DNA of 64,000 nt from contig NZ_REFR01000010.1 of NCBI RefSeq assembly GCF_003688555.1, forward strand, positions 496,001-560,000, in the 5' to 3' direction. Within the stretch, counting starts at the first letter, position 1. Every line of letters begins with the position of its first letter. The translations under genes were made by a program, and so were the position numbers. Positions 28,591 to 38,577 of this stretch are shown in pieces. The notes beneath the pieces are model-generated. The model did not search any database. It had not been told where the DNA came from and saw nothing but the letters and a program-made list of their open reading frames with translations. Source of the stretch: Eilatimonas milleporae. Lineage in GTDB: Bacteria; Pseudomonadota; Alphaproteobacteria; Sphingomonadales; Kordiimonadaceae.

Positions 28591-29154
28591 TCAGACCTGC
28601 ATGATCTCTTTGTCTTTTGTCTCAAGCGCTTTGTCGATCTCGCTGACATGGCGATCGGTCAGCGATTGCACTTCGTCAGCATAGATCTTATGATCGTCTT
28701 CGCTGATTGCCTTGTCCTTTTCCATCTTTTTAAGCTGGTCAAGGCCATCGCGGCGCACATTGCGAACGGCGATCCTTGCCTGTTCGGCATATTTGGCGGC
28801 GACTTTCGCCAGTTCGCGGCGGCGTTCCTCGTTCAGTTCCGGGATGGGGATGCGGACAAGCTGGCCGTCCAGCATCGGGTTGAGCCCGAGACCGGCGTTG
28901 CGAATGGCCTTTTCAACCGCGGATACATTTGCCTTGTCCCAAACCTGCACGGAGAGCATGCGCGGTTCCGGAACCCCCACGGTTCCGACCTGATTGATCG
29001 GCATGTTGGCCCCATAGACATCCACGGTCACAGGGTCCAGCAGGCTGGTTGAGGCACGTCCGGTACGCAAACCGGCAAACTCTGATTTCAATGCCTCGAG
29101 AGCGCCCTTCATTCGGCGCTCGATATCGTCAAGATCAAGTTCTTCGTCACTCAT
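28591..29154 (-). CDS. frr: ribosome recycling factor
   Basis: Splits post-termination ribosomes together with EF-G. The 187-residue product has the full family pattern: [20 protein letters not shown], the domain II core, and the C-terminal helix [15 protein letters not shown]. The ATG at 29154 overlaps the pyrH stop as ATGA, which fixes the start and suggests coupled translation. Confidence 0.96.
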   Translation of the reverse strand: MSDEELDLDDIERRMKGALEALKSEFAGLRTGRASTSLLDPVTVDVYGANMPINQVGTVGVPEPRMLSVQVWDKANVSAVEKAIRNAGLGLNPMLDGQLVRIPIPELNEERRRELAKVAAKYAEQARIAVRNVRRDGLDQLKKMEKDKAISEDDHKIYADEVQSLTDRHVSEIDKALETKDKEIMQV

Positions 29155-29882
29155 TGACCGTCCTCCCCACCGACAATAGTGCATGTGCCCCGGCCTTGCA
29201 GGACGTGCACAAGTTCATTTTGCGTGTGAATGGAAAATACCACAATCGGGATATTGTTTTCCCTCGACAGTGAAATGGCCGATGCATCCATGACCTTCAG
29301 GTCTTTTTGCAGAACGTCCATATAACTCAGTGTTTCAAAGCGCGTGGCCTCGGGGTCCAGTTTCGGATCGGCGCTGTAGACACCGTCCACCTGTGTGCCC
29401 TTGAGGAGAGCGTCGCAGTTCATTTCCGCCGCGCGCAGGGCTGCCGCCGTATCGGTGGTGAAATAGGGATTGCCGGTTCCGGCGGCAAAAATCACGACAC
29501 GCCCCTTTTCCAGGTGGCGTATGGCACGGCGACGGATATAGGGCTCGCTGACACTGGCCATGGGAATGGCGCTGAGTACACGCGTGTAGACGCCGGCATA
29601 TTCCAGCGCATTTTGAAGGGCCAGCGCATTCATGACCGTTGCCAGCATGCCCATATAGTCGGCGGTGGAACGATCAATGCCCTGTGCGGCCCCTTTCAGG
29701 CCGCGAAAGATGTTGCCCCCGCCCACAACCACACAGATATCGGTGCCGATATCGCGGGCCTCCTTGATCTCGAGGGCGACCCGTTTCAGCATGTCGGGAT
29801 TGATGCCGTATGGGTCATCCCCCATCAGGGCTTCACCGGACAATTTCAACAGTATTCGCTTAAATCGGGGGCCGGTTGACAT
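29151..29882 (-). CDS. pyrH: uridylate kinase
   Basis: Phosphorylates UMP to UDP; hexameric bacterial enzyme of the amino-acid-kinase fold. The 243-residue product has [20 protein letters not shown] and [22 protein letters not shown] kinase feeds the pool that pyrG, also in this window, turns into CTP. A terminator after tsf shows that pyrH-frr-uppS form a separate transcription unit with a promoter in the 30-bp-to-150-bp zone upstream; no clear promoter boxes could be chosen. Confidence 0.96.
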   Translation of the reverse strand: MSTGPRFKRILLKLSGEALMGDDPYGINPDMLKRVALEIKEARDIGTDICVVVGGGNIFRGLKGAAQGIDRSTADYMGMLATVMNALALQNALEYAGVYTRVLSAIPMASVSEPYIRRRAIRHLEKGRVVIFAAGTGNPYFTTDTAAALRAAEMNCDALLKGTQVDGVYSADPKLDPEATRFETLSYMDVLQKDLKVMDASAISLSRENNIPIVVFSIHTQNELVHVLQGRGTCTIVGGEDGQ

Positions 29883-30036
29883 GGCTCGGTCAGCTCCATT
29901 GATTCTGGATTATTCTTTATTGGGGACGGCCCCTGGTTGCGCGGCAGCTTATCGGCATGCGCCCGTATATGCCACCAGCATTTTCACAGGTGCAAGCCTG
30001 AAACCAAAAAAGCCGCCGACATCTTCACAAGTTCTC

Positions 30037-30069
30037 AAAAAACCCCGGAGAATGATGTCTCCGGGGTTT
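30037..30069 (-). terminator. intrinsic terminator of rpsB-tsf
   Basis: Eleven-bp arms AAACCCCGGAG (30059-30069 on the minus strand) and CTCCGGGGTTT (30040-30050) with an eight-base loop, followed by a T-run on the minus strand, stand just after the tsf stop. This is a typical strong terminator. Confidence 0.92.
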
Positions 30070-30100
30070 GCATTTTTTTCAAAGTCCGTGAAAAGAAGAT

Positions 30101-31027
30101 CTAGACACCGGCCGCCGCGGCTACTTCAGCAGCGAAATCGTCTTCTTTCTTTTCGAGACCTTCGCCCATTTCCATACGGACAAAATCGGTCAGGGTGATG
30201 TCCGTACCCGCCTCTTTCGCGGCATTTTCAATCACCTTGGCGATCCGGGTCTCGTTATCGATGACGAAGGTCTGTTCCAAAAGGACCACTTCCTGATAGA
30301 ATTTGCGCATGCGGCCTTCGATCATCTTTTCGATGATGTTGTCGGGCTTGCCGGATTCCCGTGCCTTTTCGATCTGAACCTGTTTTTCGCGGTCGATCAG
30401 TTCGGGGTCGAGCTGTTCGACATTCAGCGAGGCCGGGTTGGCGGCAGCCACATGCATGGCGATCTGTTTGCCGAGGGGCTCGAGAACACTGGCGTCCGCC
30501 TTTGATGTCAGGCCGACCAGAACGGCGATTTTGCCCATCCCGTCGGCAACGGTGCCGTGGATATATGTGGAGACAAGCCCCTCATCCACAGCCACGCCGG
30601 CGGCGCGGCGGATGTTCATGTTTTCGCCGATGGTGGCGATATTGTCGGTCAGAACCTCGGACACGATTTTGCTGCTGCCCGGATAGGGTGCAGCCTTGAT
30701 GGCCTCGACATCATTGCCCGCAGCCTGGGCAACATCGGCCAGGGTGCGTACAAATTCCTGAAACTGTTCATTGCGGGCAACGAAATCGGTTTCGGAATTG
30801 ATTTCAATCGCGGTTGCCCTGGTGCCTTCGGCCTTAACGCCGACGAGGCCTTCCGCAGCCACACGGCCGGATTTCTTGGCCGCAGCCGCAAGACCTTTGG
30901 TGCGCAGCCAGTCAACAGCGGCTTCGAGATCACCGTCGTTTTCAGCCAGTGCCTTTTTACAGTCCATCATGCCAGCGCCGGATTTCTCGCGCAGTTCCTT
31001 GACGAGTGCGGCGGTAATCTGTGCCAT
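30101..31027 (-). CDS. tsf: translation elongation factor Ts
   Basis: Exchanges GDP for GTP on EF-Tu. The 308-residue product begins [21 protein letters not shown], with the conserved TDFV motif in [12 protein letters not shown]. Two core subdomains and the C-terminal coiled-coil region follow. The ATG at 31027 (with GGAAA upstream) is chosen; the frame extends 23 codons further without a good site. It forms a unit with rpsB, 132 bp upstream, and ends at a strong terminator. Confidence 0.97.
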   Translation of the reverse strand: MAQITAALVKELREKSGAGMMDCKKALAENDGDLEAAVDWLRTKGLAAAAKKSGRVAAEGLVGVKAEGTRATAIEINSETDFVARNEQFQEFVRTLADVAQAAGNDVEAIKAAPYPGSSKIVSEVLTDNIATIGENMNIRRAAGVAVDEGLVSTYIHGTVADGMGKIAVLVGLTSKADASVLEPLGKQIAMHVAAANPASLNVEQLDPELIDREKQVQIEKARESGKPDNIIEKMIEGRMRKFYQEVVLLEQTFVIDNETRIAKVIENAAKEAGTDITLTDFVRMEMGEGLEKKEDDFAAEVAAAAGV

Positions 31028-31046
31028 GGGAATTTCCTTTGTCCTT

Positions 31047-31073
31047 GGGTCAAAAGAGTGGGGGTCAAAAGAG
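31047..31073. repeat. 12-bp direct repeat between rpsB and tsf
   Basis: GGGTCAAAAGAG occurs at 31047-31058 and again at 31062-31073, spaced 15 bp start to start, just upstream of the tsf ribosome site. It may be a binding site or a local duplication; nothing in the sequence settles which. Confidence 0.55.
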
Positions 31074-31159
31074 GGACAGCGGGCCCAGGGGTGCATATGC
31101 GACCTCCCCCTTGCCCGGTGCCCCGATTTTCAGCCTGCCTTCCGCATAGCGGAGAATTG

Positions 31160-32074
31160 TTACTCCGCTTTTGCAGTTTCAGCCGGCGCCTCCTGAGTGC
31201 CGGCGTCAGCCGCAACAACGTCAGCGGCGACAACCTCGGCAGGGGCCGTGTCGGCAGAGACGGCTTCTTCCGCAGATGCCGTTTCAGGGGCCGATGTTTC
31301 CTCAACCGTTTCCGCCGGCGTATCGGTCAGAGCGGTTTCGGCATCCGGTGTTTCGGCTGCACCAAGGTCGACGCCGCGCGACGCCAGTTCGGCCTGGATG
31401 CCGGACAGAACCGCCTCGGCGATCAGGTCGCAGTAAAGACGGATGGCGCGCGTGGCATCGTCATTGCCGGGAATGGGATAGGCGATACCTTCCGGGTCGG
31501 AATTGGTGTCGAGAACACCGATGACCGGAATGTTCAGCCGGTTGGCTTCCTTGATCGCGATTTCGTCGCGGTTCACGTCGCTGACGAAAATCATGTCCGG
31601 CAGGCCACCCATATCCTGAATACCGCCAAGCGACAGCTCAAGTTTGTCGCGCTGACGGGTCAGTTCCAGAAGTTCCTTCTTGGTCAGTCCGGTCTCTTCC
31701 TGGGAGAGCTGTTCGGTCAGGGCTTTCAGACGCTTGATGGACTGCGAAATGGTCTGCCAGTTGGTCATCATGCCGCCAAGCCAGCGGTGATTGACATAAT
31801 ACTGACCGCATCGTTTGGCCGCATCGGCGATATGGCTGGATGCCTGGCGCTTGGTCCCGACGAACAGAACCCGGCCGCCGCCCGAGACGACATCGATAAT
31901 CGCCTTGAGTGCGCGGGTCATGGCCGGGACCGTCTTGGACAGATCGATAATATGGACCCCGTTGCGGTCACCATATATGAAGGGTGCCATTTTGGGGTTC
32001 CAACGGTGGGTCTGGTGTCCGAAATGCACGCCTGCTTCCAGCAGAGCGCGCATGTCAACCTTTGGCAGGGACAT
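31160..32074 (-). CDS. rpsB: 30S ribosomal protein S2 with long acidic C-terminal tail
   Basis: Small-subunit ribosomal protein needed to load S1. Residues 1-233 form the normal S2 domain ([46 protein letters not shown]). The last 71 residues are a low-complexity stretch of Ala, Glu, Thr, Pro and Val with repeated motifs such as AETVEE, APETAS and [10 protein letters not shown]2 proteins usually end near residue 230-260, so this tail is long. AAGGAG precedes the ATG. The 274-bp upstream gap should hold the promoter and an S2-responsive leader, but I could not fix its boxes. Confidence 0.95.
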   Translation of the reverse strand: MSLPKVDMRALLEAGVHFGHQTHRWNPKMAPFIYGDRNGVHIIDLSKTVPAMTRALKAIIDVVSGGGRVLFVGTKRQASSHIADAAKRCGQYYVNHRWLGGMMTNWQTISQSIKRLKALTEQLSQEETGLTKKELLELTRQRDKLELSLGGIQDMGGLPDMIFVSDVNRDEIAIKEANRLNIPVIGVLDTNSDPEGIAYPIPGNDDATRAIRLYCDLIAEAVLSGIQAELASRGVDLGAAETPDAETALTDTPAETVEETSAPETASAEEAVSADTAPAEVVAADVVAADAGTQEAPAETAKAE

Positions 32075-32348
32075 GCCTTTTCTCCTTTACCGGTTCATCC
32101 TCCGCGGGCGTGGTTTCCCCATACCGGTTCTGGCAAGGTGAAACACCGGATGGCAAACCGGTTATTTGGCCGGATCTGCCGCGCCCGCGTGCGAAGTTGG
32201 TGCGTCCTTATTGCGCCTGGAAAGAAATTACAAGAAAAATCTTTGTCTCGGACACCCAAGCCTGCGCTACGATCAGATGGTACGGCGTCAGCGGTCGATC
32301 ATCCGTTCAACCGCCGGCGCCATTATTCCGGAAAGGAAAGGCCCGGAT

Positions 32349-32858
32349 ATGAGGCTTCTTTTTTGCGTACTGATACTGATCTGTATTCCCGGCCCCTTTA
32401 CGAAAGCCGATGACTCCGTGTCACTGATCCGCAGTTTCATGGGGACGTGGCACTCGGACGGCGATGCCTTCGGCGGTCCCGCCACCAGCACAATGACGTG
32501 GGCGCAGGCCCTTGACGGTCTGTTCGCCCGCCTTGACTACCGTATCGATATGCAGCGGGACGGCGATGTATCGGTTTTCCGGGGCACTGCCTATTACCGT
32601 CTTGGACCGGCGACATCCTTTCCCGCTTTCTGGGCGGATACATCCGGCGATCTCCACCCCATAACCATGGTCAGGGATGGTACGGCGCTTGTGTCGACAT
32701 GGGGCCTGGACAGCGGCAAACAGGGGCGCACGCGCTACGACCTGATCGCACCGGACACGATCGAGGTGACGGACTGGATCAAAACCCGGTCCGATGGCAC
32801 GGAGGGCTGGAAACAGTTCAACCGCAACATATTTGTGCGCGAACATCCCAAGGGGTGA
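32349..32858 (+). CDS. small exported protein, DUF1579-like, unknown function
   Basis: A 169-residue protein with a signal peptide (about residues 1-20, RLLFCVLILICIPGPFTKADD). The mature part has SFMGTWHSDGDAFGG near its start and many Tyr, Asp and Arg residues in alternating patterns, suggesting a small beta-barrel like the DUF1579 or lipocalin-like folds. The family assignment is tentative. The ATG at 32349 follows a GGAAAGG stretch; the open frame upstream overlaps the rpsB leader. It is the only plus-strand gene in this part and stands alone between rpsB and the Nudix gene. Confidence 0.65.
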   Translation: MRLLFCVLILICIPGPFTKADDSVSLIRSFMGTWHSDGDAFGGPATSTMTWAQALDGLFARLDYRIDMQRDGDVSVFRGTAYYRLGPATSFPAFWADTSGDLHPITMVRDGTALVSTWGLDSGKQGRTRYDLIAPDTIEVTDWIKTRSDGTEGWKQFNRNIFVREHPKG

Positions 32859-32905
32859 CGGCACAGACGATCATGGTCGACGATTTTCACGGGCGCGGCG
32901 AGTTT

Positions 32906-33760
32906 TCACGCGCGCCGTGGGGGAACATGCACGCGTTCAACCGCAAGATCGCGCGGATCGGCGGCTGTGACACCATAACCCGCATCTTCCGGAATTGTGA
33001 CCTCAACACGGTCCCTGCCCCGGTTGATCACGGGTTCCGTACGGACCACGGGGTCCTGCCGTGCCATTGACAGGGCCTGGTTAACGTCATGCGCCCGCGC
33101 CAGTTTCATCAGGGTCAGGCGGGTCGGAAACATCAGGCGCGCCCGGTCCAGTTCCCAATCCGCCAGCAACGCGGCGGGGGACGACCAGTCCGCACTGACG
33201 GCTTCACCCAACAGGTGCGACGGACGCACCTGCATGTAACGCGTTGCCGGCGCCAGATAGAAATGCGTATCGAACCGCCGGGGCACACCTTTCGGCGTGA
33301 CCCAATGGGCAAAGGGTATCAATGCCCGCGTGTGCAAGCGGTCCATACCGGCATGGGGCGGCCAGCCACTGCCATGGCTCCTGCCTTGCACAGCCGCCTG
33401 CATGCGGGCGGCGGCCCTGCCCCTTTGCCGGCTTTCCAGATAGGCGATGCCCGTTTCTTCCCACAATTCGCGCAGCGCCGCGATGCGCAGATGCATGTCA
33501 GCGCGCCACACAGTATCGGTGATGCGGCTGCGCCAGTGGCTTTTCCGTGCATCGGCCACGTCAACCTTACCGCCGGGAAAGACCAGCGCGCCCGGTGCGA
33601 AGCGCAGATGTTCAGCCCGTCGGATCATCAGCACTTCGAGACCGGCGGCACCATCGCGGACCAACAGGATGGAGGCCGCAGGCAGCGGAACCGGAGCCTG
33701 TGTCTCCTCTACCGCGTCGATATCATTCCGCTCGCGACCGGATACCATGGGTTTTTTCAT
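32906..33760 (-). CDS. Nudix hydrolase with interrupted Nudix box (NUDT19-like)
   Basis: Predicted nucleoside-diphosphate-linked pyrophosphatase of 284 residues. The Nudix box starts at Gly63-Gly64 (FPGGKVD) and ends with RELWEETGI (residues 97-105). The usual GX5EX7REUXEEXGU spacing is lengthened by about 19 residues rich in Arg, Trp and Asp. An insertion at this place is known in the NUDT19/RP2p branch, some of whose members cleave coenzyme A; that substrate is only a guess here. It follows dnaE by 3 bp and is surely cotranscribed with it. Confidence 0.82.
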   Translation of the reverse strand: MKKPMVSGRERNDIDAVEETQAPVPLPAASILLVRDGAAGLEVLMIRRAEHLRFAPGALVFPGGKVDVADARKSHWRSRITDTVWRADMHLRIAALRELWEETGIAYLESRQRGRAAARMQAAVQGRSHGSGWPPHAGMDRLHTRALIPFAHWVTPKGVPRRFDTHFYLAPATRYMQVRPSHLLGEAVSADWSSPAALLADWELDRARLMFPTRLTLMKLARAHDVNQALSMARQDPVVRTEPVINRGRDRVEVTIPEDAGYGVTAADPRDLAVERVHVPPRRA

Positions 33761-33763
33761 CGC

Positions 33764-36700
33764 CTACACCTCTTCCACCATCAGAACCCCGCGTTCCGCC
33801 CCGATCGCCTGCCGCAGTTCCGGTGTCACACGATAGCGACCGGGCAGCCGGAATTCAGCAATCCGGCGGGGTACGGTGTCCGAGACCGGCAGGCGCAGCG
33901 TGACCAGACCCTTACCCCCCGTCCGGCGGTCAAGGGCGGCATGGACAGGGCCAAGGCAGTCACCGGTTTCCAGGGTCACCAGCAATCCGGTGCCGGATGT
34001 GGAGGCCACATCCTCGAGCGAACGCAGTCCCCGGTTGGACAGGCGGACGGTATCATCGTCATCGCGTTTGCGAATCTGGGCCAGCACCACCACCGGGGCG
34101 CCGTCATCCACCAATGCCCTTGCCTGATCAAGGTCATCCTCGAAGATCATCACCTCAAACTCGCCGGCGGTATCGGACAGGACCAGAGCACCGAACTTAC
34201 GGTCGGTTCGCTTGGATTTGCTTTCCCGATAGCTTGAAATGGCACCGGCCATGTAGACCGTCTGGCCGATAAGACCGCCATCGGTCATGACCTCACTGGA
34301 GGGAACGATCCTTTCCCGTTCCAGAATCTGGATATAGGCGTCCAGCGGATGGGCGGATATGTAAAAGCCCACCGCCTTGCGTTCGGCATCCAGTTTCTCG
34401 GCATCGGTCCATGGCCTGGGGGCCGGTAACACCGGACGGTTCATGACTTCCGCCTCACCGCCGAAAAGATTGGTTTGCTGACTGTCCCTTTCCTCGGCCA
34501 TCATTTGCGCTGTGCGCAGGACAATATCGGCCGATGCATGGGCCTGTGCCCGGTCCGGCAGAAGGCTGTCAAGCGCGCCGGCGGCGGCAAGGTTCTCCAT
34601 CTGCCTTTTGTTCATGAGTTTTGGGTCGATCCGGGCGGCAAAATCATGAATGTCGCTGTAGGGGCCGTTTTCATCCCGTTCTTCCACAATGGCTTCAATC
34701 GCCTTTTCCCCAACCCCCTTGATGGCAGCCAGGGCATAGCGCACACCCAGATTGGCGCGTGGATCGCCGTCATCCTCGCAATAGTCCTCGGACACGCGTT
34801 CGACCGTGAAATAGACACCGGACCGATTGACATCCGGCAACAGAAGCGGGATGTCCATACGGTTCAATTCCTGTTTAAAACCAGACAGTTTGTCGGTGTT
34901 GCTCATATCAAGCGTCATGATGGCGGCCATGAATTCCGCCGGGTGGTTCGCCTTCATATACGCCGTGTGGTAGGCAACGAGCGCATAGGCCGCAGCATGG
35001 CTTTTGTTGAAACCGTATGATGCGAACTTGGCCACAAGGTCGAAAATTTCGCTGGCCTTGGCCGCGTCGATCCCGCGTTCGACAGCACCGTCGCAGAAGC
35101 GGCCGCGCTGCTTGTCCATTTCCTCCTTGATCTTTTTGCCCATGGCGCGGCGCAAAAGATCGGCCTCGCCCAGGCTGTAGCCGCTCAATACCTGAGCGAT
35201 CTGCATGACCTGTTCCTGGTAAATGATGACCCCATAGGTCTCTTCCAGAATGTCCTGCAACAGCGGGTGAGGATAGTGGACCTTTTCCCGGCCGTGCTTG
35301 CGGTCCACATATACGGGGATATTGTCCATGGGCCCGGGACGGTACAGGGCGACGATGGCGATGATATCCTCGAACGTATCGGGTTTCAGCCCTTTCAGGG
35401 CGCTGCGCATGCCGGTACTCTCAAGCTGGAAGACACCGGCTGCATCGCCGCGGGCAAGCAGTTCATAACTGGGCCCGTCATCCAGAGGCAACGCTGCCAG
35501 ATCCAGATCAATGCCCCGGTCCTTGAGAAGGCTGACGGCACGGTCCAGAACCGTCAGCGTTTTCAGTCCCAGAAAATCGAATTTGACCAGACCGGCCTGC
35601 TCCACCCATTTCATGTTGAACTGGGTGACGGGCATGTCCGACTTCGGGTCCCGGTACAGCGGCACCAACTGGTCAAGGGGACGGTCGCCGATGACCACAC
35701 CGGCGGCGTGCGTTGACGAATGGGCATAAAGCCCTTCCAGTTTCAGCGCCCTATCCATGACCGTGGCGGTCAATTCGTCGGTGTTGATTTCCTGTTGAAG
35801 GCGCGGCTCGCCGTCAATCGCTTCCTTAAGCGTCATCGGGTTGCCGGGATCGTTGGGGATCAGTTTGGACAGCCGGTCGCTGACGGGATAAGGCTGCTGC
35901 AAAACGCGTCCGCAGGCCTTGACCACGGCGCGGGCCTGCAATTTACCGAATGTGATGATCTGCGCGACCCTGTCGGTGCCGTATTTGTCCTGAACGTAGC
36001 GTATGACCCGCTCGCGCTTGTCCTGGCAGAAATCGATATCGAAATCCGGCATCGAAACCCGTTCGGGGTTCAGAAAGCGTTCAAACAGCAGGGAAAAGCG
36101 CAAAGGGTCCAGATCGGTGATTTTCAGGGCCCAGGCCACCACGCTACCGGCGCCGGACCCCCTGCCCGGACCCACCGGAATGTTCTCGTCCTTTGCCCAC
36201 TGGATGAAATCGGCAACAATCAGGAAATACCCGGGAAAGCCCATCTGATTGATGATCTTCAATTCATAGGCAAGCCGGTCGCGGTACGGGACGACCCACT
36301 CGGCGTCCATATCAAGCGGTGTGTCCGATTCCCTCAACCCCTCGGCATCGGCCTTGAAGACCAGTCTCTCGATCAGACCCTCTTCGGCCTGCTGCGCCAG
36401 AAGGTCACTTTCACTGACATCAAGCCCTTTGGTGAAATTGGGCAGTAGGGGCGGAATCCGCTCCACCTTGAAAACACAACGACGTGCAATATTGATTGTA
36501 TTTTCAATAGCTTCCGGAAGGTCTTTGAACAATTCCACCATTTCATCGGCGCTGCGGAAGCGGAATGTGTCATTCAGCTGCCGCCGTTCAGTCTCGCTGA
36601 CATAGGTGCCATCGGCAATGCACAGCAATGTGTCATGGGCCTCGAACATGTCCCGGCTGACGAAATAAGGGCGATTGGTGGCGACAAGCGGCAGATCGTG

Positions 36701-37321
36701 TTTATAGGCCAGTTCAATGAAAGGGGTTTCGCAAATATCCTCGTCGCGCTCACCGTGGCGCATCAGTTCCACATAAAGACGGTCCGCAAATATGGTTTTC
36801 AGGCGGAGCAATACCTCCTCCGCCAAAGGCATGCGGCCGTCCAGAATATGATGGCCGACCGGTCCGTCGGGTCCACCCGTGAGACAGATGATACCGTCCG
36901 CCTGTCGTTCCAGATCGTCCAGCGACACGCTGGGCCCCGCACCGGGGCCCGCATGGGGGTCGCTTTCCAGATGCGCTTTGGAGACAAGGCGCATGAGATT
37001 GCGGTACCCGCTTTCCGTCTGGGCCAGCAGCACCAGATCGCCCATTCCGGCAGGTGTCGCGGGTTGGGTGGCGGCGGACGGGCCCGCATCGGACTTTTCC
37101 GCCGCAATGCCCAGTGTCACGCCGACGATGGGCTGGACACCGGCGGCAGAGGCACTGACGGAAAACTCCAGCGCCGCGAACATGTTGTTGGTATCGGTTA
37201 CGGCAACGGCGGGCATGCCGTGACCGACGGCCTGATTGATCAGGTCTTTCAGACGGATGGCCCCTTCCGCCAGGGAATAGGCGGTATGTACGCGCAGGTG
37301 AACAAAATCGGCATGGGCCAT
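33764..37321 (-). CDS. dnaE: DNA polymerase III alpha subunit
   Basis: Catalytic subunit of the chromosomal replicase. The 1185-residue product has an N-terminal PHP domain (HLRVHTAYSLAEGA), the polymerase core with catalytic Asp428 and Asp430 in PDFDIDFCQ, and the fingers region with YQEQVMQIAQVLSGYSLG. The tandem HhH region (about 830-900) and the C-terminal OB domain (TVYMAGAISSYRESKS) follow. Length and order fit the DnaE1 replicative type. The Nudix gene follows at once; DUF1761, lolD and lolC lie upstream. Confidence 0.97.
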   Translation of the reverse strand: MAHADFVHLRVHTAYSLAEGAIRLKDLINQAVGHGMPAVAVTDTNNMFAALEFSVSASAAGVQPIVGVTLGIAAEKSDAGPSAATQPATPAGMGDLVLLAQTESGYRNLMRLVSKAHLESDPHAGPGAGPSVSLDDLERQADGIICLTGGPDGPVGHHILDGRMPLAEEVLLRLKTIFADRLYVELMRHGERDEDICETPFIELAYKHDLPLVATNRPYFVSRDMFEAHDTLLCIADGTYVSETERRQLNDTFRFRSADEMVELFKDLPEAIENTINIARRCVFKVERIPPLLPNFTKGLDVSESDLLAQQAEEGLIERLVFKADAEGLRESDTPLDMDAEWVVPYRDRLAYELKIINQMGFPGYFLIVADFIQWAKDENIPVGPGRGSGAGSVVAWALKITDLDPLRFSLLFERFLNPERVSMPDFDIDFCQDKRERVIRYVQDKYGTDRVAQIITFGKLQARAVVKACGRVLQQPYPVSDRLSKLIPNDPGNPMTLKEAIDGEPRLQQEINTDELTATVMDRALKLEGLYAHSSTHAAGVVIGDRPLDQLVPLYRDPKSDMPVTQFNMKWVEQAGLVKFDFLGLKTLTVLDRAVSLLKDRGIDLDLAALPLDDGPSYELLARGDAAGVFQLESTGMRSALKGLKPDTFEDIIAIVALYRPGPMDNIPVYVDRKHGREKVHYPHPLLQDILEETYGVIIYQEQVMQIAQVLSGYSLGEADLLRRAMGKKIKEEMDKQRGRFCDGAVERGIDAAKASEIFDLVAKFASYGFNKSHAAAYALVAYHTAYMKANHPAEFMAAIMTLDMSNTDKLSGFKQELNRMDIPLLLPDVNRSGVYFTVERVSEDYCEDDGDPRANLGVRYALAAIKGVGEKAIEAIVEERDENGPYSDIHDFAARIDPKLMNKRQMENLAAAGALDSLLPDRAQAHASADIVLRTAQMMAEERDSQQTNLFGGEAEVMNRPVLPAPRPWTDAEKLDAERKAVGFYISAHPLDAYIQILERERIVPSSEVMTDGGLIGQTVYMAGAISSYRESKSKRTDRKFGALVLSDTAGEFEVMIFEDDLDQARALVDDGAPVVVLAQIRKRDDDDTVRLSNRGLRSLEDVASTSGTGLLVTLETGDCLGPVHAALDRRTGGKGLVTLRLPVSDTVPRRIAEFRLPGRYRVTPELRQAIGAERGVLMVEEV

Positions 37322-37403
37322 CGTGCGTTTCCGTTTCCCGGTCTTGAGATTTCATACCGGCTGTTGGGTTTTTACCGGATGTCAGGTGTCTTGCGGCCGA
37401 ATG

Positions 37404-37823
37404 TCACCGCCATTCGGCGATCAGGGCCCCGATCGCCATCATGGAGACCGTCAGATTGCCACTGTGGATCAGGAAATGACGGACCGTGCGGCTTTCATAA
37501 ACATAATTCGGGACGGTACCGGCCCCGGCGATGAAAACCGACAGGAAAGCCCCCAGAATCAACCCGTCCTGCCAACCGGCCAGTTGCAGGGACCCGATAT
37601 TCAGGGTCAGTGCCAGACCGGCACTCAACACAATGGCCGCCAAAAAAGACTTCAGCATCAATGGCTTCGGGTCGGTGCCTTCCAGGTCCTCGGGCGTCAG
37701 ATTCATTTCCGCCATCCATGCCTTGCCGGCAATCAGCGGCGAATACCACAGAGCCCCGACAAAGAAATAGATGAAGCCTCCGGCCAGGACGGCCAACCAG
37801 TTGATCCCCTCCAAAGTCAGCAT
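37404..37823 (-). CDS. DUF1761 membrane protein
   Basis: A 139-residue inner-membrane protein of the DUF1761 family, function unknown. Four hydrophobic segments can be seen (about residues 8-26, 58-76, 85-105, 118-136), with FFVGALWYSPLIAGKAWM after the first. GAGGGGG precedes the ATG. It lies between lolD (43 bp upstream) and dnaE, a place where many alphaproteobacteria have the two genes directly adjacent, so it looks like a small insertion. Confidence 0.8.
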   Translation of the reverse strand: MLTLEGINWLAVLAGGFIYFFVGALWYSPLIAGKAWMAEMNLTPEDLEGTDPKPLMLKSFLAAIVLSAGLALTLNIGSLQLAGWQDGLILGAFLSVFIAGAGTVPNYVYESRTVRHFLIHSGNLTVSMMAIGALIAEWR

Positions 37824-37866
37824 GAAAACCCCCTCTTGTCTTTTGCGGACTGCGGACAGTTCAGTT

Positions 37867-38577
37867 CTATCCGCCTGCCGGCATCTGGTGCAGCCGGCCT
37901 TCCCTCAAGCTGACGATGCGGTCCGTTTTCCGGGCGAGCGCCTGATCATGGGTGGCAATGATGACCGCCACATCCTGCGCCCGCACCAAGTCAAGAAAGG
38001 CATCGAGAACACGGGCCGCCGTCGCCTCGTCCAGATTGCCCGTCGGTTCATCGGCAAGCAAGACTTTTGGATGGCGCACAAGGGCACGGGCAATGGCGAC
38101 ACGCTGTTGTTCGCCACCGGAGAGCGCCGCCGGGCGGTGGTGCAGACGTTCCGACAGACCAAGGGCTGTCAGGATGTCTTCAGCCGCTTTGCGGCTGGCC
38201 GGCACGTCCCCGCCCGCGATCATGGGCGCCAGTGCGACATTTTCCAGGGCGGTGAAATCCGGCAACAGATGATGAAACTGATAGACAAATCCCAGATGGC
38301 GGCGTCTGGCAACCGTCCGGGCCGCTTCGCTGGCCGTATCGATGCGATGCCCGTCCAGAAGAATTTCCCCGGCACTCGGATGGTCCAGCAGCCCGGCGAT
38401 TTGCAGCAGGGTCGATTTTCCCGCACCGGAGACGCCTGTCAGGGCGACAATCTCGCCGCCGGTCAGGGTCAGGTCGATATGGCGCAGGACCTCGACGGTT
38501 CTGGACCCTTGCGTGAAGCGGCGTTCAACCCCTTTCAACTGCATCGCCGGCACTTTCGTGGTCTCACCCGCCATCAT
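37867..38577 (-). CDS. lolD: lipoprotein-releasing ABC transporter ATPase LolD
   Basis: ATPase that powers release of lipoproteins from the inner membrane to the LolA carrier. The 236-residue product has Walker A GVSGAGKS, the Q-loop FVYQFHHLLPDFTALENV, the signature LSGGEQQRVAIARAL, Walker B VLLADEPTGNLD and the switch His in ATHDQ. The ATG at 38577 overlaps the lolC stop as ATGA; the open frame upstream lies inside lolC and is rejected. Confidence 0.95.
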   Translation of the reverse strand: MMAGETTKVPAMQLKGVERRFTQGSRTVEVLRHIDLTLTGGEIVALTGVSGAGKSTLLQIAGLLDHPSAGEILLDGHRIDTASEAARTVARRRHLGFVYQFHHLLPDFTALENVALAPMIAGGDVPASRKAAEDILTALGLSERLHHRPAALSGGEQQRVAIARALVRHPKVLLADEPTGNLDEATAARVLDAFLDLVRAQDVAVIIATHDQALARKTDRIVSLREGRLHQMPAGG

